From positions 1 to 62,041 of the forward strand of contig CALJLV010000220.1 of the NCBI GenBank assembly GCA_937982505.1: a stretch of 62,041 bases of DNA, given 5' to 3'. The notes under the pieces were generated by a model that saw only the letters and a program-made list of their open reading frames with translations, made no database searches and was not told the origin of the DNA. The position numbers were made by a program, and so were the translations under genes. The first letter of the stretch is position 1. Each line of letters starts with the position of its first letter. Below are positions 17,704-25,945 of this stretch, piece after piece. Source of the DNA: an uncultured Desulfobacteraceae bacterium (lineage in GTDB: Bacteria > Desulfobacterota > Desulfobacteria > Desulfobacterales > UBA2174).

Positions 17704-20388
17704 ATGAAAACCAAGGTGCATGCTTGCCGGTTGTGCCAGGAGCAGTGGCACGCCCTGGAGGAGACGGACGTTTACGAACAGCTCCAGAGCCGGGCGGCGG
17801 GGCTGGACGAGGCGGAAGTGGCCCGGCGCCTGCAGTTCTACGGCCCCAACACCCTTCCCGCCAAGGCGCCCCCCACCATCTGGAGCATCCTGCTGCACCA
17901 GGCGCTCAACCCCCTGATCTTCATCCTGCTGGTGGCGGCCGTGGCCTCCCTGGCCATCGGCGAGGGGGCCGACGCGCTCTTTATCCTGATCGTCATCGCC
18001 CTGAACAGTGGCCTGGGCGCCTACCAGGAGCATCAGGCCGAAAAAAGCGCCGCCAGCCTCCAGAATCTGCTGAAAATCCGGGCCCGGGTGCGGCGCGGCG
18101 GCCGGGAGCAAGAAATCCCCTCCGAAGAGGTGGTGCCGGGGGACATCGTCCTGCTCGAATCGGGCAGCAAGGTCCCCGCCGATCTGCGCCTCCTGCAGAC
18201 CAACGGCCTGGCGGCGGACGAAAGCTTTCTGACCGGCGAATCGGTGGCCGCCGAGAAAACGGTCGGCCGGATCGCGGCCGATACCGCCATCGGCGACCGG
18301 CGCAACATGGCCTTTGCCGGGTCGACCGTCACATCCGGCAGGGGCCTGGGGATCGTGGTCGGCACGGGCGCCGAAACCCAGGTGGGCATCATTGCCGAAA
18401 CCGTGAGCCAGTCGGAAAGCGCCAAGCCGCCCCTGGTGCTGCGTATGGACCGCTTCGTGCGGCACGTCAGCGTCCTGGTGCTGGCGGTCAGCATCGGTCT
18501 CGCGCTGCTGCTGGGGCTCCAGGGCCTGGACGCCGCCTCGATCTTCTTTCTGGTGGTGGCCCTGGCGGTGGCCGCCATTCCCGAAGGACTGCCGGTGGCC
18601 CTGACGGTGGCCCTTTCCCTCGCCACCAGGCGCATGTCCCGGCGCAACGTGATCGTGCGGCGCCTGACGGCCGTCGAAAGCCTGGGCAGCTGCACCGTGA
18701 TCGCCAGCGACAAGACTGGCACCCTCACGGTGAACCAGCAGACCGCGCGGCGCGTGGTCCTGCCGGACGGGCAGGCCTTTGTGATCACCGGCGAGGGGTA
18801 CAACGGCGACGGGCAGATCAGCACCCCGAACGGCGCGACGGTCCCTCCGCCCGACCTGGAACGCCTGCGCCGGCTGGCCGAACCGGCGATTCTGGCCAAC
18901 GAGGCCTCCCTGGGGAAAACCGATCAGGGATGGACCCATTACGGCGACGCCATGGACGTGGCCTTTTTGGCCATGGGGTTCAAGCTGGGACTCGACCCGG
19001 AACCGGTCAGGACCCGGGCCGCAATCGGCGAAACCATCCCCTACGAGTCGGAGCGCAAGTTTTCGGCGGCCTTTTACGCGGGCGACGGCGGGCGCCGCGC
19101 GGCGGCCAAGGGGGCCGTGGAAACGATCCTGGGCTTTTGCCGCCGCATGATGGGCCGTGATGGGCCGGTGGACCTGGACCGCGAAGGGATCGAACGGCAG
19201 GCGGAGCAGATGGCCCGCGACGGGCTGCGGGTGCTGGCGGTGGCCGACGGCGAGGCCGGGGAGGCCCTTTCCGACCTGGTCTTTTGCGGTCTGGTGGGGT
19301 TCATCGATCCGTTGCGGCCCGAGGCGGCCGAAGCGGTCCAGACCTGCAAGGCGGCCGGGATCCGGGTCATCATGATCACCGGGGACCACCCCTCCACCGC
19401 CGGCGCCATCGCCCGGGAGCTGCGTCTGGCCGATGCCGAAGAACCGGTGGTGACCGGCCGGGACCTTTCCGAAGCGGGCACCCCGGACAGTCCGGTTTTT
19501 GAGAAGCGGGTCACCTCCACTCATGTCTTTGCCCGGGTGTCGCCCACCCAGAAGCTGGAAATCGTCGACGTGCTCATCCGCAGCGGCGAATTCGTGGCCG
19601 TCACCGGCGACGGGGTCAACGACGCCCCGGCCCTGCGCCGGGCCAACATCGGGGTCGCCATGGGCTCGGGCACGGACGTGGCTAAAGAGGTGGGGTCGAT
19701 GATCGTGGCCGACGACAACTTCGCCTCCATCGTCGCCGGGGTGGAAGAGGGACGGTTCGCTTACGACAATGTGCGCAAGGTGATCTATCTGCTCGTTTCC
19801 ACCGGCGCGGCCACCGTCCTGATGGTGATCGCCGCGGTGATTCTCGGCCTGCCGATCCCCCTCTTGGCGGTGCAGCTTTTGTGGCTCAACGTGGTCACCA
19901 ACGGGATCCAGGACGTGGCTCTGGCCTTCGAGGGGGGCGAGCCGGGCGCCATGACGCGCCGGCCGCGCCGGCCGGAAGAAACGATCTTCGACCGCCAGAT
20001 GATCTCCCAGACCCTGGTTTCGGGGCTTTTCATCGGGGTGCTGGCCTTCTTCTACTGGTACTGGCTGGTGGCGCTGCGCGCCATGGCGGTCGACGCGGCG
20101 CGCAACAGCGTGCTGCTGCTGATGGTGCTCTTGCAGAACGTGCACGTGTTCAATTGCCGGTCCGAGTCCATATCGGCCTTCAGGATCCCCTTCAGCCGCA
20201 ACACCGTGCTGATTTTCGGGGTCCTGGCGGCCCAGGGCATCCATATCCTGAGCATGTACCTGCCCTTCATGCAGTCCATTCTGGGCACGGCGCCGGTCGC
20301 CTTTGGCCAGTGGTCCGGAACCCTTGCCATGGCCCTGGGCCTGCTGGCGGTGATGGAGGGCTTCAAGTGGGTCAAGCGGCGCGCCTGA
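17704..20388 (+). CDS. P2A-type (SERCA-like) calcium-transporting ATPase
   Basis: 894 residues with a complete P-type ATPase layout: N-terminal cation ATPase domain, actuator loop TGES, PEGLP in M4 (the Ca2+-binding helix of P2 pumps), phosphorylation site SDKTGTLT, hinge TGDGVNDAPAL, and six C-terminal membrane helices. The first ~15 residues hold an unusual C-x-x-C (HACRLCQEQW). It exports Ca2+ or a similar divalent ion from the cytoplasm. A GAAAGGA site lies just before the ATG. Truncated CBS genes sit on both sides, and the downstream one begins 22 bp after the stop. Confidence 0.93.
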   Translation: MKTKVHACRLCQEQWHALEETDVYEQLQSRAAGLDEAEVARRLQFYGPNTLPAKAPPTIWSILLHQALNPLIFILLVAAVASLAIGEGADALFILIVIALNSGLGAYQEHQAEKSAASLQNLLKIRARVRRGGREQEIPSEEVVPGDIVLLESGSKVPADLRLLQTNGLAADESFLTGESVAAEKTVGRIAADTAIGDRRNMAFAGSTVTSGRGLGIVVGTGAETQVGIIAETVSQSESAKPPLVLRMDRFVRHVSVLVLAVSIGLALLLGLQGLDAASIFFLVVALAVAAIPEGLPVALTVALSLATRRMSRRNVIVRRLTAVESLGSCTVIASDKTGTLTVNQQTARRVVLPDGQAFVITGEGYNGDGQISTPNGATVPPPDLERLRRLAEPAILANEASLGKTDQGWTHYGDAMDVAFLAMGFKLGLDPEPVRTRAAIGETIPYESERKFSAAFYAGDGGRRAAAKGAVETILGFCRRMMGRDGPVDLDREGIERQAEQMARDGLRVLAVADGEAGEALSDLVFCGLVGFIDPLRPEAAEAVQTCKAAGIRVIMITGDHPSTAGAIARELRLADAEEPVVTGRDLSEAGTPDSPVFEKRVTSTHVFARVSPTQKLEIVDVLIRSGEFVAVTGDGVNDAPALRRANIGVAMGSGTDVAKEVGSMIVADDNFASIVAGVEEGRFAYDNVRKVIYLLVSTGAATVLMVIAAVILGLPIPLLAVQLLWLNVVTNGIQDVALAFEGGEPGAMTRRPRRPEETIFDRQMISQTLVSGLFIGVLAFFYWYWLVALRAMAVDAARNSVLLLMVLLQNVHVFNCRSESISAFRIPFSRNTVLIFGVLAAQGIHILSMYLPFMQSILGTAPVAFGQWSGTLAMALGLLAVMEGFKWVKRRA

Positions 20389-20410
20389 GGCGCTGAGGGG
20401 CGCGGAGGCT

Positions 20411-20833
20411 GTGGAAAACGAAAAGGGAGAGGTCATCGGCAAGATCTCGCCCATCGACCTGTTGTGCGGCCTGGAAACCAACTACAGCCGGATCCAGGCC
20501 CAGGAAACCGTCAACCGCTTCGGGTTGCGCTACGTTTGGAAGTCGATGCAAGCAGATTATCGGCTCTGGGAAGACCCGTTTGCGGATCTTTGCCGCAAGG
20601 CGGGCGCGGTGCGCATCCGCGATTTCATCAAGGCGCCCCAGGAAAGTCAGATCGTCGCTCCCGACGACGGCCTGGCCAAGTGCTTCCACCTCTTCGTGAT
20701 GAACCGGCACGACTCGCTCTTCGTGATGGAAAGGAACAAGATAGTGGGCCTGCTTCGCTTTTCAGACGTTTACGACAACGTTTCGCAGACCATGAAGGCC
20801 TGCACGGCGGAAACGGCCGGACACAACCCATGA
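20411..20833 (+). CDS. CBS-domain protein beginning mid-domain
   Basis: 140 residues from a GTG with GGAGG only 2 nt away. The sequence starts at the strand that normally follows ~45 residues of the first CBS motif (EKGEVIGKISPIDLL) and continues through a complete second CBS (SQIVAPDDGLAKCFHLF to IVGLLRFSDVYDNV). CBS pairs bind adenosyl ligands and gate partner proteins. A tie to the upstream Ca-type ATPase is plausible by position only. No earlier start exists in frame, so this is either a trimmed gene or a decayed one. Confidence 0.6.
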   Translation: MENEKGEVIGKISPIDLLCGLETNYSRIQAQETVNRFGLRYVWKSMQADYRLWEDPFADLCRKAGAVRIRDFIKAPQESQIVAPDDGLAKCFHLFVMNRHDSLFVMERNKIVGLLRFSDVYDNVSQTMKACTAETAGHNP

Positions 20834-20948
20834 TGGCCCGTTTACCTCCAGAAAAAGAGAATGATCATCCCGCCACCCGGCCGCCGGCGCGCACCCCCTA
20901 TTTGCGGATGGGTCCCGCGAGGCGGTGCGCGAGAGGTTTGCACCGCTC

Positions 20949-21482
20949 ATGGAACAACCGCTTTACCAGAAGGAGTGCCTCATTTTCGGATGCGGAAACC
21001 CTCTGTTTGGAGACGACGGTTTCGGTCCGGCGGTGATCGCACACCTGGAAAAGGCCCACCTCCTCAGTGAGCGGGTGGCCGCCGTGGACGCGGGCACCTC
21101 GATCCGGGACATTCTTTTCGATATCCTCCTGAGCCCGGTCAAACCCCGACGAATCATCGTCGTGGATGCCGTGGACCTGCCGGGCCGGCAGCCGGGCGAA
21201 ATCTTCGAAATCGACATGGACCAGATCGCGCCGGCCAAGGCCGCCGATTTTTCCCTGCACCAGTTTCCCACCACTACTCTGCTCAAGGAAATCAGGGACC
21301 AGAGCGCCGTCGAGGTACGGGTGCTGGTGGCACAGATCGCCGAAGTGCCGGCGGCCGTGCGCCCGGGCCTCTCCGCGGCACTCCAGGGCGCCATCGCCCC
21401 CATGGGGTCTCTGATTATGGCGGCCGCCGGATCTTTTTCAGGCAGCGGTGGCCGAAAACCGGCTGAAGACCCTGAAAATTAG
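20949..21482 (+). CDS. Hydrogenase maturation protease family protein
   Basis: 177 residues from the ATG at 20949 (an in-frame GTG at 20925 is the alternative). GCGNPLFGDDGFG is the family N-terminal signature. VDAGTSIRD and SLHQFP supply the remaining Asp and His that bind nickel of the hydrogenase precursor in HybD/FrhD-type enzymes, which clip the large-subunit C terminus after Ni insertion. The spacing and the DAVDLPGRQPGE segment resemble the F420-type/Mvh branch. No hydrogenase structural gene is in the window, so it is an orphan here. Confidence 0.85.
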   Translation: MEQPLYQKECLIFGCGNPLFGDDGFGPAVIAHLEKAHLLSERVAAVDAGTSIRDILFDILLSPVKPRRIIVVDAVDLPGRQPGEIFEIDMDQIAPAKAADFSLHQFPTTTLLKEIRDQSAVEVRVLVAQIAEVPAAVRPGLSAALQGAIAPMGSLIMAAAGSFSGSGGRKPAEDPEN

Positions 21483-21493
21483 TTCCACATTTC

Positions 21494-22738
21494 TCATCCC
21501 CCCTTGTAAACCCCTCGCGACACGCGCTGGATCAGCCCCTTGCGCAGAGCGGCGAAAAGGGTGTTGCGGATCTTGACCGGGTTGATGCCGGTGCGCTTGT
21601 GCAGGGCCGGCACGTCGATGCCCTTGCGCGAGGCCCGAACGATTTTCAGGATCTGCGCAACGGGATCCGTGGACCGGGGCGCTGACTTGGCGGGAGTGGG
21701 CTTCTCGACGCCGGCTCTGGATCGGTTGCGCCGGGTCTTGGCCCTGGCGGCCTCCGTCGGTTCGACAGCGATGGATGCCGGCGGGCGGCCCCGGCGAGTC
21801 TTTGCCGCCGCGGTGGCAACCGGGGCGGGGGCTGTTTTCGGCGGCCGGCCGCGGCGGGGTTTGGCCCCCCTCTCGGCGGCGCCCCTTGTCGCCTTGGCGG
21901 GCGCTGCGTTTTTCGAGCTGGCGCGTGTGGGCTTGTCTGGAGACCGGGCCTCGGGCACCGGTGTCGTCCCGCCCCCTTTTTCCGGTGCGGGCTCCCCGAT
22001 GCCGAAGTGGATGCCGAAAAGATCGGACAAGCGGTCTTCGGCGATGACCTGGGCGCCTTCCACCGGCCGCTGATCGATGAATTTGCGAGCCGTCGCTTCC
22101 ACCGCGCCACCCACCAGCTCGTTCACGCTGACCCCGCGCAAAACGAAGAACAGCTCCGGGGCCTGGTCCAGCCGGGCGCCCACCCCGTAGAGCGCGGCGG
22201 CCACGTGCTTGCACATCGAAGCCCAGTCCGGACAGCTGCAATCGAACCGGATTTCGGACGGTGCGGGAAAAAGGCCGCCGTTCTGAACCGTGAAAAGCGC
22301 ACCGAGATCCTGGGGGAATTCTCCGGCCAGGAGGGCCTGGAGGGAATCGATCTTCCCGGCGCAGTCCGCGCGGATCCGTTTCCAGGCAGCCCTGGCCAGG
22401 GCCGCGATGCGGATGGCCACCTTGTAGGGCTGGCTGCGGCTGCCCTGGACCAGGGCCGTCACCTGGGTTTCTTCGATCTTCAGATCCAGCACCGCGCCGC
22501 AGCGCAGGTAGCTGCGGCCCCGGCCGATGCGGTTGCTGTAGTCGGCATAGCTTTCCAGGTTGCGGCACCAGGCTTTGCCCCACCAGCTGCGGGCCAGGGT
22601 TCTTCCCTGCACGCAGACCGGATCGAGCCGGAACCCTTTTTTCTCCAGTTGCCGCCGTTTGCGTTCGGCCCGAGCCGCCTTTTCAGCCACCGGCACATAG
22701 CGGGGGAATCGGTCCCAGTAGGGCATGGTAGGCCTCAT
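21494..22738 (-). CDS. SWIM zinc-finger protein with AT-hook linker and winged-helix tail
   Basis: 414 residues. The SWIM motif CSCPDWASMCKH lies near residue 190 after an N-terminal domain typical of SNF2-partner SWIM proteins (GRTLARSWWGKAWCRNLE). Residues ~260-330 are a Lys/Arg/Pro/Ala-rich linker with two AT-hook-like cores (PRRGRPPK and RRGRPPAS), which could hold AT-rich minor grooves. The last ~60 residues predict a winged helix (KGIDVPALHKRTGINPVKIR). It lies 28 bp downstream of the SNF2 gene on the same strand, the usual operon pairing. Confidence 0.87.
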   Translation of the reverse strand: MRPTMPYWDRFPRYVPVAEKAARAERKRRQLEKKGFRLDPVCVQGRTLARSWWGKAWCRNLESYADYSNRIGRGRSYLRCGAVLDLKIEETQVTALVQGSRSQPYKVAIRIAALARAAWKRIRADCAGKIDSLQALLAGEFPQDLGALFTVQNGGLFPAPSEIRFDCSCPDWASMCKHVAAALYGVGARLDQAPELFFVLRGVSVNELVGGAVEATARKFIDQRPVEGAQVIAEDRLSDLFGIHFGIGEPAPEKGGGTTPVPEARSPDKPTRASSKNAAPAKATRGAAERGAKPRRGRPPKTAPAPVATAAAKTRRGRPPASIAVEPTEAARAKTRRNRSRAGVEKPTPAKSAPRSTDPVAQILKIVRASRKGIDVPALHKRTGINPVKIRNTLFAALRKGLIQRVSRGVYKGG

Positions 22739-22765
22739 TGAAATTTGAAACTGGAAACTCGGATA

Positions 22766-25600
22766 TCAACTTTCCAGCCCCTCCGAAAGACGAAAAAGGT
22801 CAACCAGCCGCGCGTTGTCCATCTCGGTGATCCAGGCCTCGCCGCTGGGCGCGATGACCCGGTCCACCAGCTCGGTCTTCTCCTTGAGCAGGGCGTCGAT
22901 CTTTTCTTCCACCGTGCGGCGGGTGACAAACTTGTGCACCACCACGTTGCGGTGCTGGCCGATGCGGTAGGCCCGGTCGGTGGCCTGGTTCTCCACGGCC
23001 GGGTTCCACCAGCGGTCGAAGTGGATCACGTGGTTGGCGGCGGTCAAATTCAACCCGGTCCCGCCGGCCTTGAGAGAGAGCACCATGAAGGGCACATAGG
23101 CCCTGCCCTGGAAGTCGTCCACGAGCTGCCGGCGCTTGCCCACGGGCACCGCGCCGTGAAGGACCCTTCCGGGCCGGCCGAAAACCGTTTCCAGGAAGGC
23201 GGCCAGCGGCTCGGTCATCTCCTTGAACTGGGTGAAGACCAGAACCCGCTCGCGCTTTTCGCCGATGGTTTCACAGATCTCCCGCAGGCGGGCGAACTTG
23301 CCGCTGTCCCCTTCGTTAAAGGCGCCGCTGCCCAGGTACTGGTCCGGGTGGTTGCAGATCTGCTTGAACTTCATCAGGGCCGCCAGCACCAGGCCGCGGC
23401 GGCTCATGGGGTCCTCGGCGCCGTCCAAACGGGCCCTCAGGTCCGCCACCAGCCCATGGTAGAGCACGATCTGCCGTTTTCCCAGCTCGGCAAAAGTGGT
23501 CATCTCCACCTTGTCCGGCAGGTCATCGATGATGCGGCGGTCGGTTTTCATGCGCCGCAGGATGTAGGGGCCCACCACCCGGCGCAGCCGGGCGTAGCCT
23601 TCCGGGCGTTTTTCCAGATCCTTGACGAAGCGCTTGAATTCCGCCGCGCTGCCCAGCAGCCCCGGGTTGAGAAAATCGAAGAGGGACCAGAGGTCGGAAA
23701 GGCGGTTTTCGATGGGCGTTCCGGTCAGGGCCAGGCGGGTGCGGGCCTGGAGCTGCTTGACGGCCCGCGTCTGGCGGGTGGCCGGGTTCTTGATGGCCTG
23801 GGCTTCGTCGAGAATCACGGACTCGAAGGGCACCTGGCGCAGCCACGGATAGCGTCCGGCCAGGGTGTAGGTGGTGAGCACCAGGTCGCAGGCCGCCAGG
23901 TCCCGGGCGGTCATCTCGGGCACCGGCTGGCCGCCGTGGCCTTCGGGATGGGCCACGAAAACCTTGAAGTGGCCGCAGAAGCGCTTCGTTTCGGCCAGCC
24001 AGTTGGCCATGAGGGAGGCCGGCACAACCAGGAGATGGGGCCGGGCGGACCCCTTTTTCTTTTGGCGTGCGGCCTTCAAGCGGCTCAACAGGGCCAGCAC
24101 CTGGACGGTCTTGCCCAGGCCCATGTCGTCGGCCAGACAGGCCCCCAGGCCGATGTGGGCGAGCAGATCGAGCCAGGCCAACCCGTGACACTGGTAGGGC
24201 CGCAATTCGCCTTGAAAAGCCGGATCCGCCGTCACCGGGCCGATGCGCTCCGGGGCCTTGAGTTTTTCGGTGAGCTCGGCCAGCCACTGGCCGTGGGTGA
24301 CGTCGATGCCTTCGGGCAGATCGGCGGCATCCAGCACCGCCTCGGGCCGCAGCATCAGGCGCATGGCCTCGCGCAGGCTCAGGCCCTCGCGTTGGGCCAG
24401 TTTGAGCGCCTTTTCGTAGGCGGCCAGGGTCTGGCGCAGCCGGTCGGGATCCACGGCCACCCAGCGGTTCTTGATCAGGGCCAGGCCCTGGCCGGCGGCC
24501 AGCAGTCGCCGGGCTTCGTCCAAAGCAATGGGCGTATCGCCCACCATCAACGCCGGGGTCAGATTCAGCAGGGTATCCAGACCCAGCAGCGAGGGGCGGT
24601 TCTCGCCGAGGCTCAGTTGGACGCGCACCCGGGCCGCCCGGCGCTGCCACCAGTCGGGGATGCGGCACAGGATCCCGGCAGCTTCGCAAATCTCGATGGC
24701 ATTCAAAAATTCCCAGGCCTCGGCGGCACTCCAGGCCAGGGGGGAAAACAGGGCCCCGCTGTCCAGCAGCCGGGCCACCACCGGACTTTGCCGCGCCGCC
24801 CGGTGGACCGTGGCGAGCAGTTCGAGGAGCTTGGCCGTGTCGCTGCCGTAGTGCTCCAGGGCATGGCGCAGCGGCAGATGGGTCGTCTGGCCCTGGCGGT
24901 CCACGCCGGTGGTATAGGTGGCCATGAAAGCGAAAGGCCTTTCCGCGCCCCTGTTTTCCACCAGGTGAAAATAGACCCGGCCCACCAGGTGCACGTGGGG
25001 GGCGCTGGCCTGGAAATAGTCGGCCACCGATCCGTCGAATTCCCCGATGCGCCGGGCAAAGGCGCCATTGAGCGCCGCCCAGTGCGTTTTCAGGACATCG
25101 CCGCTCAGATACTCGGCGCCGGCGGCGGCCGGGGCCTGTTGGCAAAGAGCCTCCAGTTCCACCGGGTCGGCGGCCACCGTTGCCTTCGCGCGCAGCGTTT
25201 CCAGGTCCGGAAGGCGGCGCAGTCCTTCGACGAACAGGGCCCCGACGCGGCGCCAGAACTCCAGCGAGGGCGACAACCGCAGGGCCCGGTCGGCAAAACC
25301 GAGCCAGAGCCAGCCGTCGGCGGCGTCGGCCCGGTGGCGTTCAAACAGGGCCGTCTCGAACTGACGCCGGGTATCGGAAGGCGCCGTTTCGGCCGCCTCC
25401 CACTCCAGCACCGGTCCGGCTCCGGGTGCCAGGGCCACCATGAGCACTTCGTTTGGGGCCGGGCCGGCGTCGAGGGGGAGCGTGGTTTGGCGGTTGGGCT
25501 TGGGGGGCATCGGTTTCTGAAAAAATTCAAAAAATGGAAACGTTCGGGGTACGGCGAGCAAAACCGGATTGTCCGGAGCTTTTATACCAAGCAGCCGCAT
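22766..25600 (-). CDS. SNF2-family DNA-dependent ATPase/helicase
   Basis: 944 residues from the ATG at 25600; an internal ATG at 25510 is the next candidate, and neither has a clear ribosome site. The C-terminal ~450 residues contain all SWI2/SNF2 motor motifs: I (LADDMGLGKT), II (ILDEAQAIKN), III (LTGTPIENRLSDLWSL), V (AGGTGLNLTAANHVIHFD) and VI (DRAYRIGQ). The N-terminal half matches the bacterial SNF2 accessory region. Such proteins translocate on duplex DNA and remodel bound protein, often RNA polymerase. Probably cotranscribed with the SWIM protein. Confidence 0.93.
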   Translation of the reverse strand: MRLLGIKAPDNPVLLAVPRTFPFFEFFQKPMPPKPNRQTTLPLDAGPAPNEVLMVALAPGAGPVLEWEAAETAPSDTRRQFETALFERHRADAADGWLWLGFADRALRLSPSLEFWRRVGALFVEGLRRLPDLETLRAKATVAADPVELEALCQQAPAAAGAEYLSGDVLKTHWAALNGAFARRIGEFDGSVADYFQASAPHVHLVGRVYFHLVENRGAERPFAFMATYTTGVDRQGQTTHLPLRHALEHYGSDTAKLLELLATVHRAARQSPVVARLLDSGALFSPLAWSAAEAWEFLNAIEICEAAGILCRIPDWWQRRAARVRVQLSLGENRPSLLGLDTLLNLTPALMVGDTPIALDEARRLLAAGQGLALIKNRWVAVDPDRLRQTLAAYEKALKLAQREGLSLREAMRLMLRPEAVLDAADLPEGIDVTHGQWLAELTEKLKAPERIGPVTADPAFQGELRPYQCHGLAWLDLLAHIGLGACLADDMGLGKTVQVLALLSRLKAARQKKKGSARPHLLVVPASLMANWLAETKRFCGHFKVFVAHPEGHGGQPVPEMTARDLAACDLVLTTYTLAGRYPWLRQVPFESVILDEAQAIKNPATRQTRAVKQLQARTRLALTGTPIENRLSDLWSLFDFLNPGLLGSAAEFKRFVKDLEKRPEGYARLRRVVGPYILRRMKTDRRIIDDLPDKVEMTTFAELGKRQIVLYHGLVADLRARLDGAEDPMSRRGLVLAALMKFKQICNHPDQYLGSGAFNEGDSGKFARLREICETIGEKRERVLVFTQFKEMTEPLAAFLETVFGRPGRVLHGAVPVGKRRQLVDDFQGRAYVPFMVLSLKAGGTGLNLTAANHVIHFDRWWNPAVENQATDRAYRIGQHRNVVVHKFVTRRTVEEKIDALLKEKTELVDRVIAPSGEAWITEMDNARLVDLFRLSEGLES

Positions 25601-25669
25601 TCATCAACCGTCGCGGGAGGAATCAAATGCCTGTGAGGTAAAAGGGGTTTTGGACCCGGCATCGCCGGA

Positions 25670-25906
25670 TCACGGTTTCGGCTTCCGTTCGCACGAGGCA
25701 CAGCACAACGCCGGGTTGTCCAGGCCTTGCATGATGCCGCACCGCTCCCCGCTGTGACCGCCCGCGCAGCTCTGGCGGAGGTGTTCCAGGTGGTGTTTCA
25801 GTTGATCGAGGGATTGGATCTGGACGTCCACGTTCCGAAATTTTTTCAAGGATCGCTTGACCCTATAGCCACTATAGACATTATCTTGCCACAAGAAACG
25901 GATCAA
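25670..25906 (-). pseudogene. Remnant of a MerR-family metal regulator (C-terminal part only)
   Basis: 78 codons if read from a TTG at 25906. From about 25850 to the stop the protein matches the dimerisation helix and metal loop of ZntR/CadR/PbrR-type MerR proteins: NVDVQIQSLDQLKHHLEHL followed by the C-x8-C loop CAGGHSGERC and IMQGLD, plus a C-terminal CCASC. The ~70-residue winged HTH that should come first is missing. Instead the sequence upstream is the metal-type promoter itself. It looks like a deletion that removed the DNA-binding half of a divergent regulator. It might still yield a small metal-binding peptide. Confidence 0.6.
25857..25887 (+). promoter_or_regulatory. MerR-type promoter of the heavy-metal ATPase (19-bp spacer)
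   Basis: -35 TTGACC (25857-25862) and -10 TATCTT (25882-25887) are separated by 19 bp, the overlong spacer diagnostic of MerR-activated promoters. The spacer holds a dyad built on CTATAG CCA CTATAG, like the operators of PbrR/ZntR-class regulators. The ATPase ATG follows at 25946 with GGAG 8 nt upstream. The site overlaps the 5' end of the MerR remnant on the other strand. Confidence 0.75.
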
Positions 25907-25945
25907 CCGGATGAAGTCCCCCTGTTTTTTTAACGGAGAATCCCC

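Noticed and set aside
17596..20481. A 961-codon minus-strand open frame opposite the Ca-type ATPase
   Set aside because: It is antisense to a gene with every P-type ATPase motif, and its translation is His/Gly/Arg/Gln-rich with no motif, as expected from the complement of GC-rich codons.
25617..25641. Plus-strand GGGAGGAATCAA followed by ATG, suggesting a tiny gene
   Set aside because: The frame stops after four codons (MPVR), so the ribosome-site match appears to be chance.
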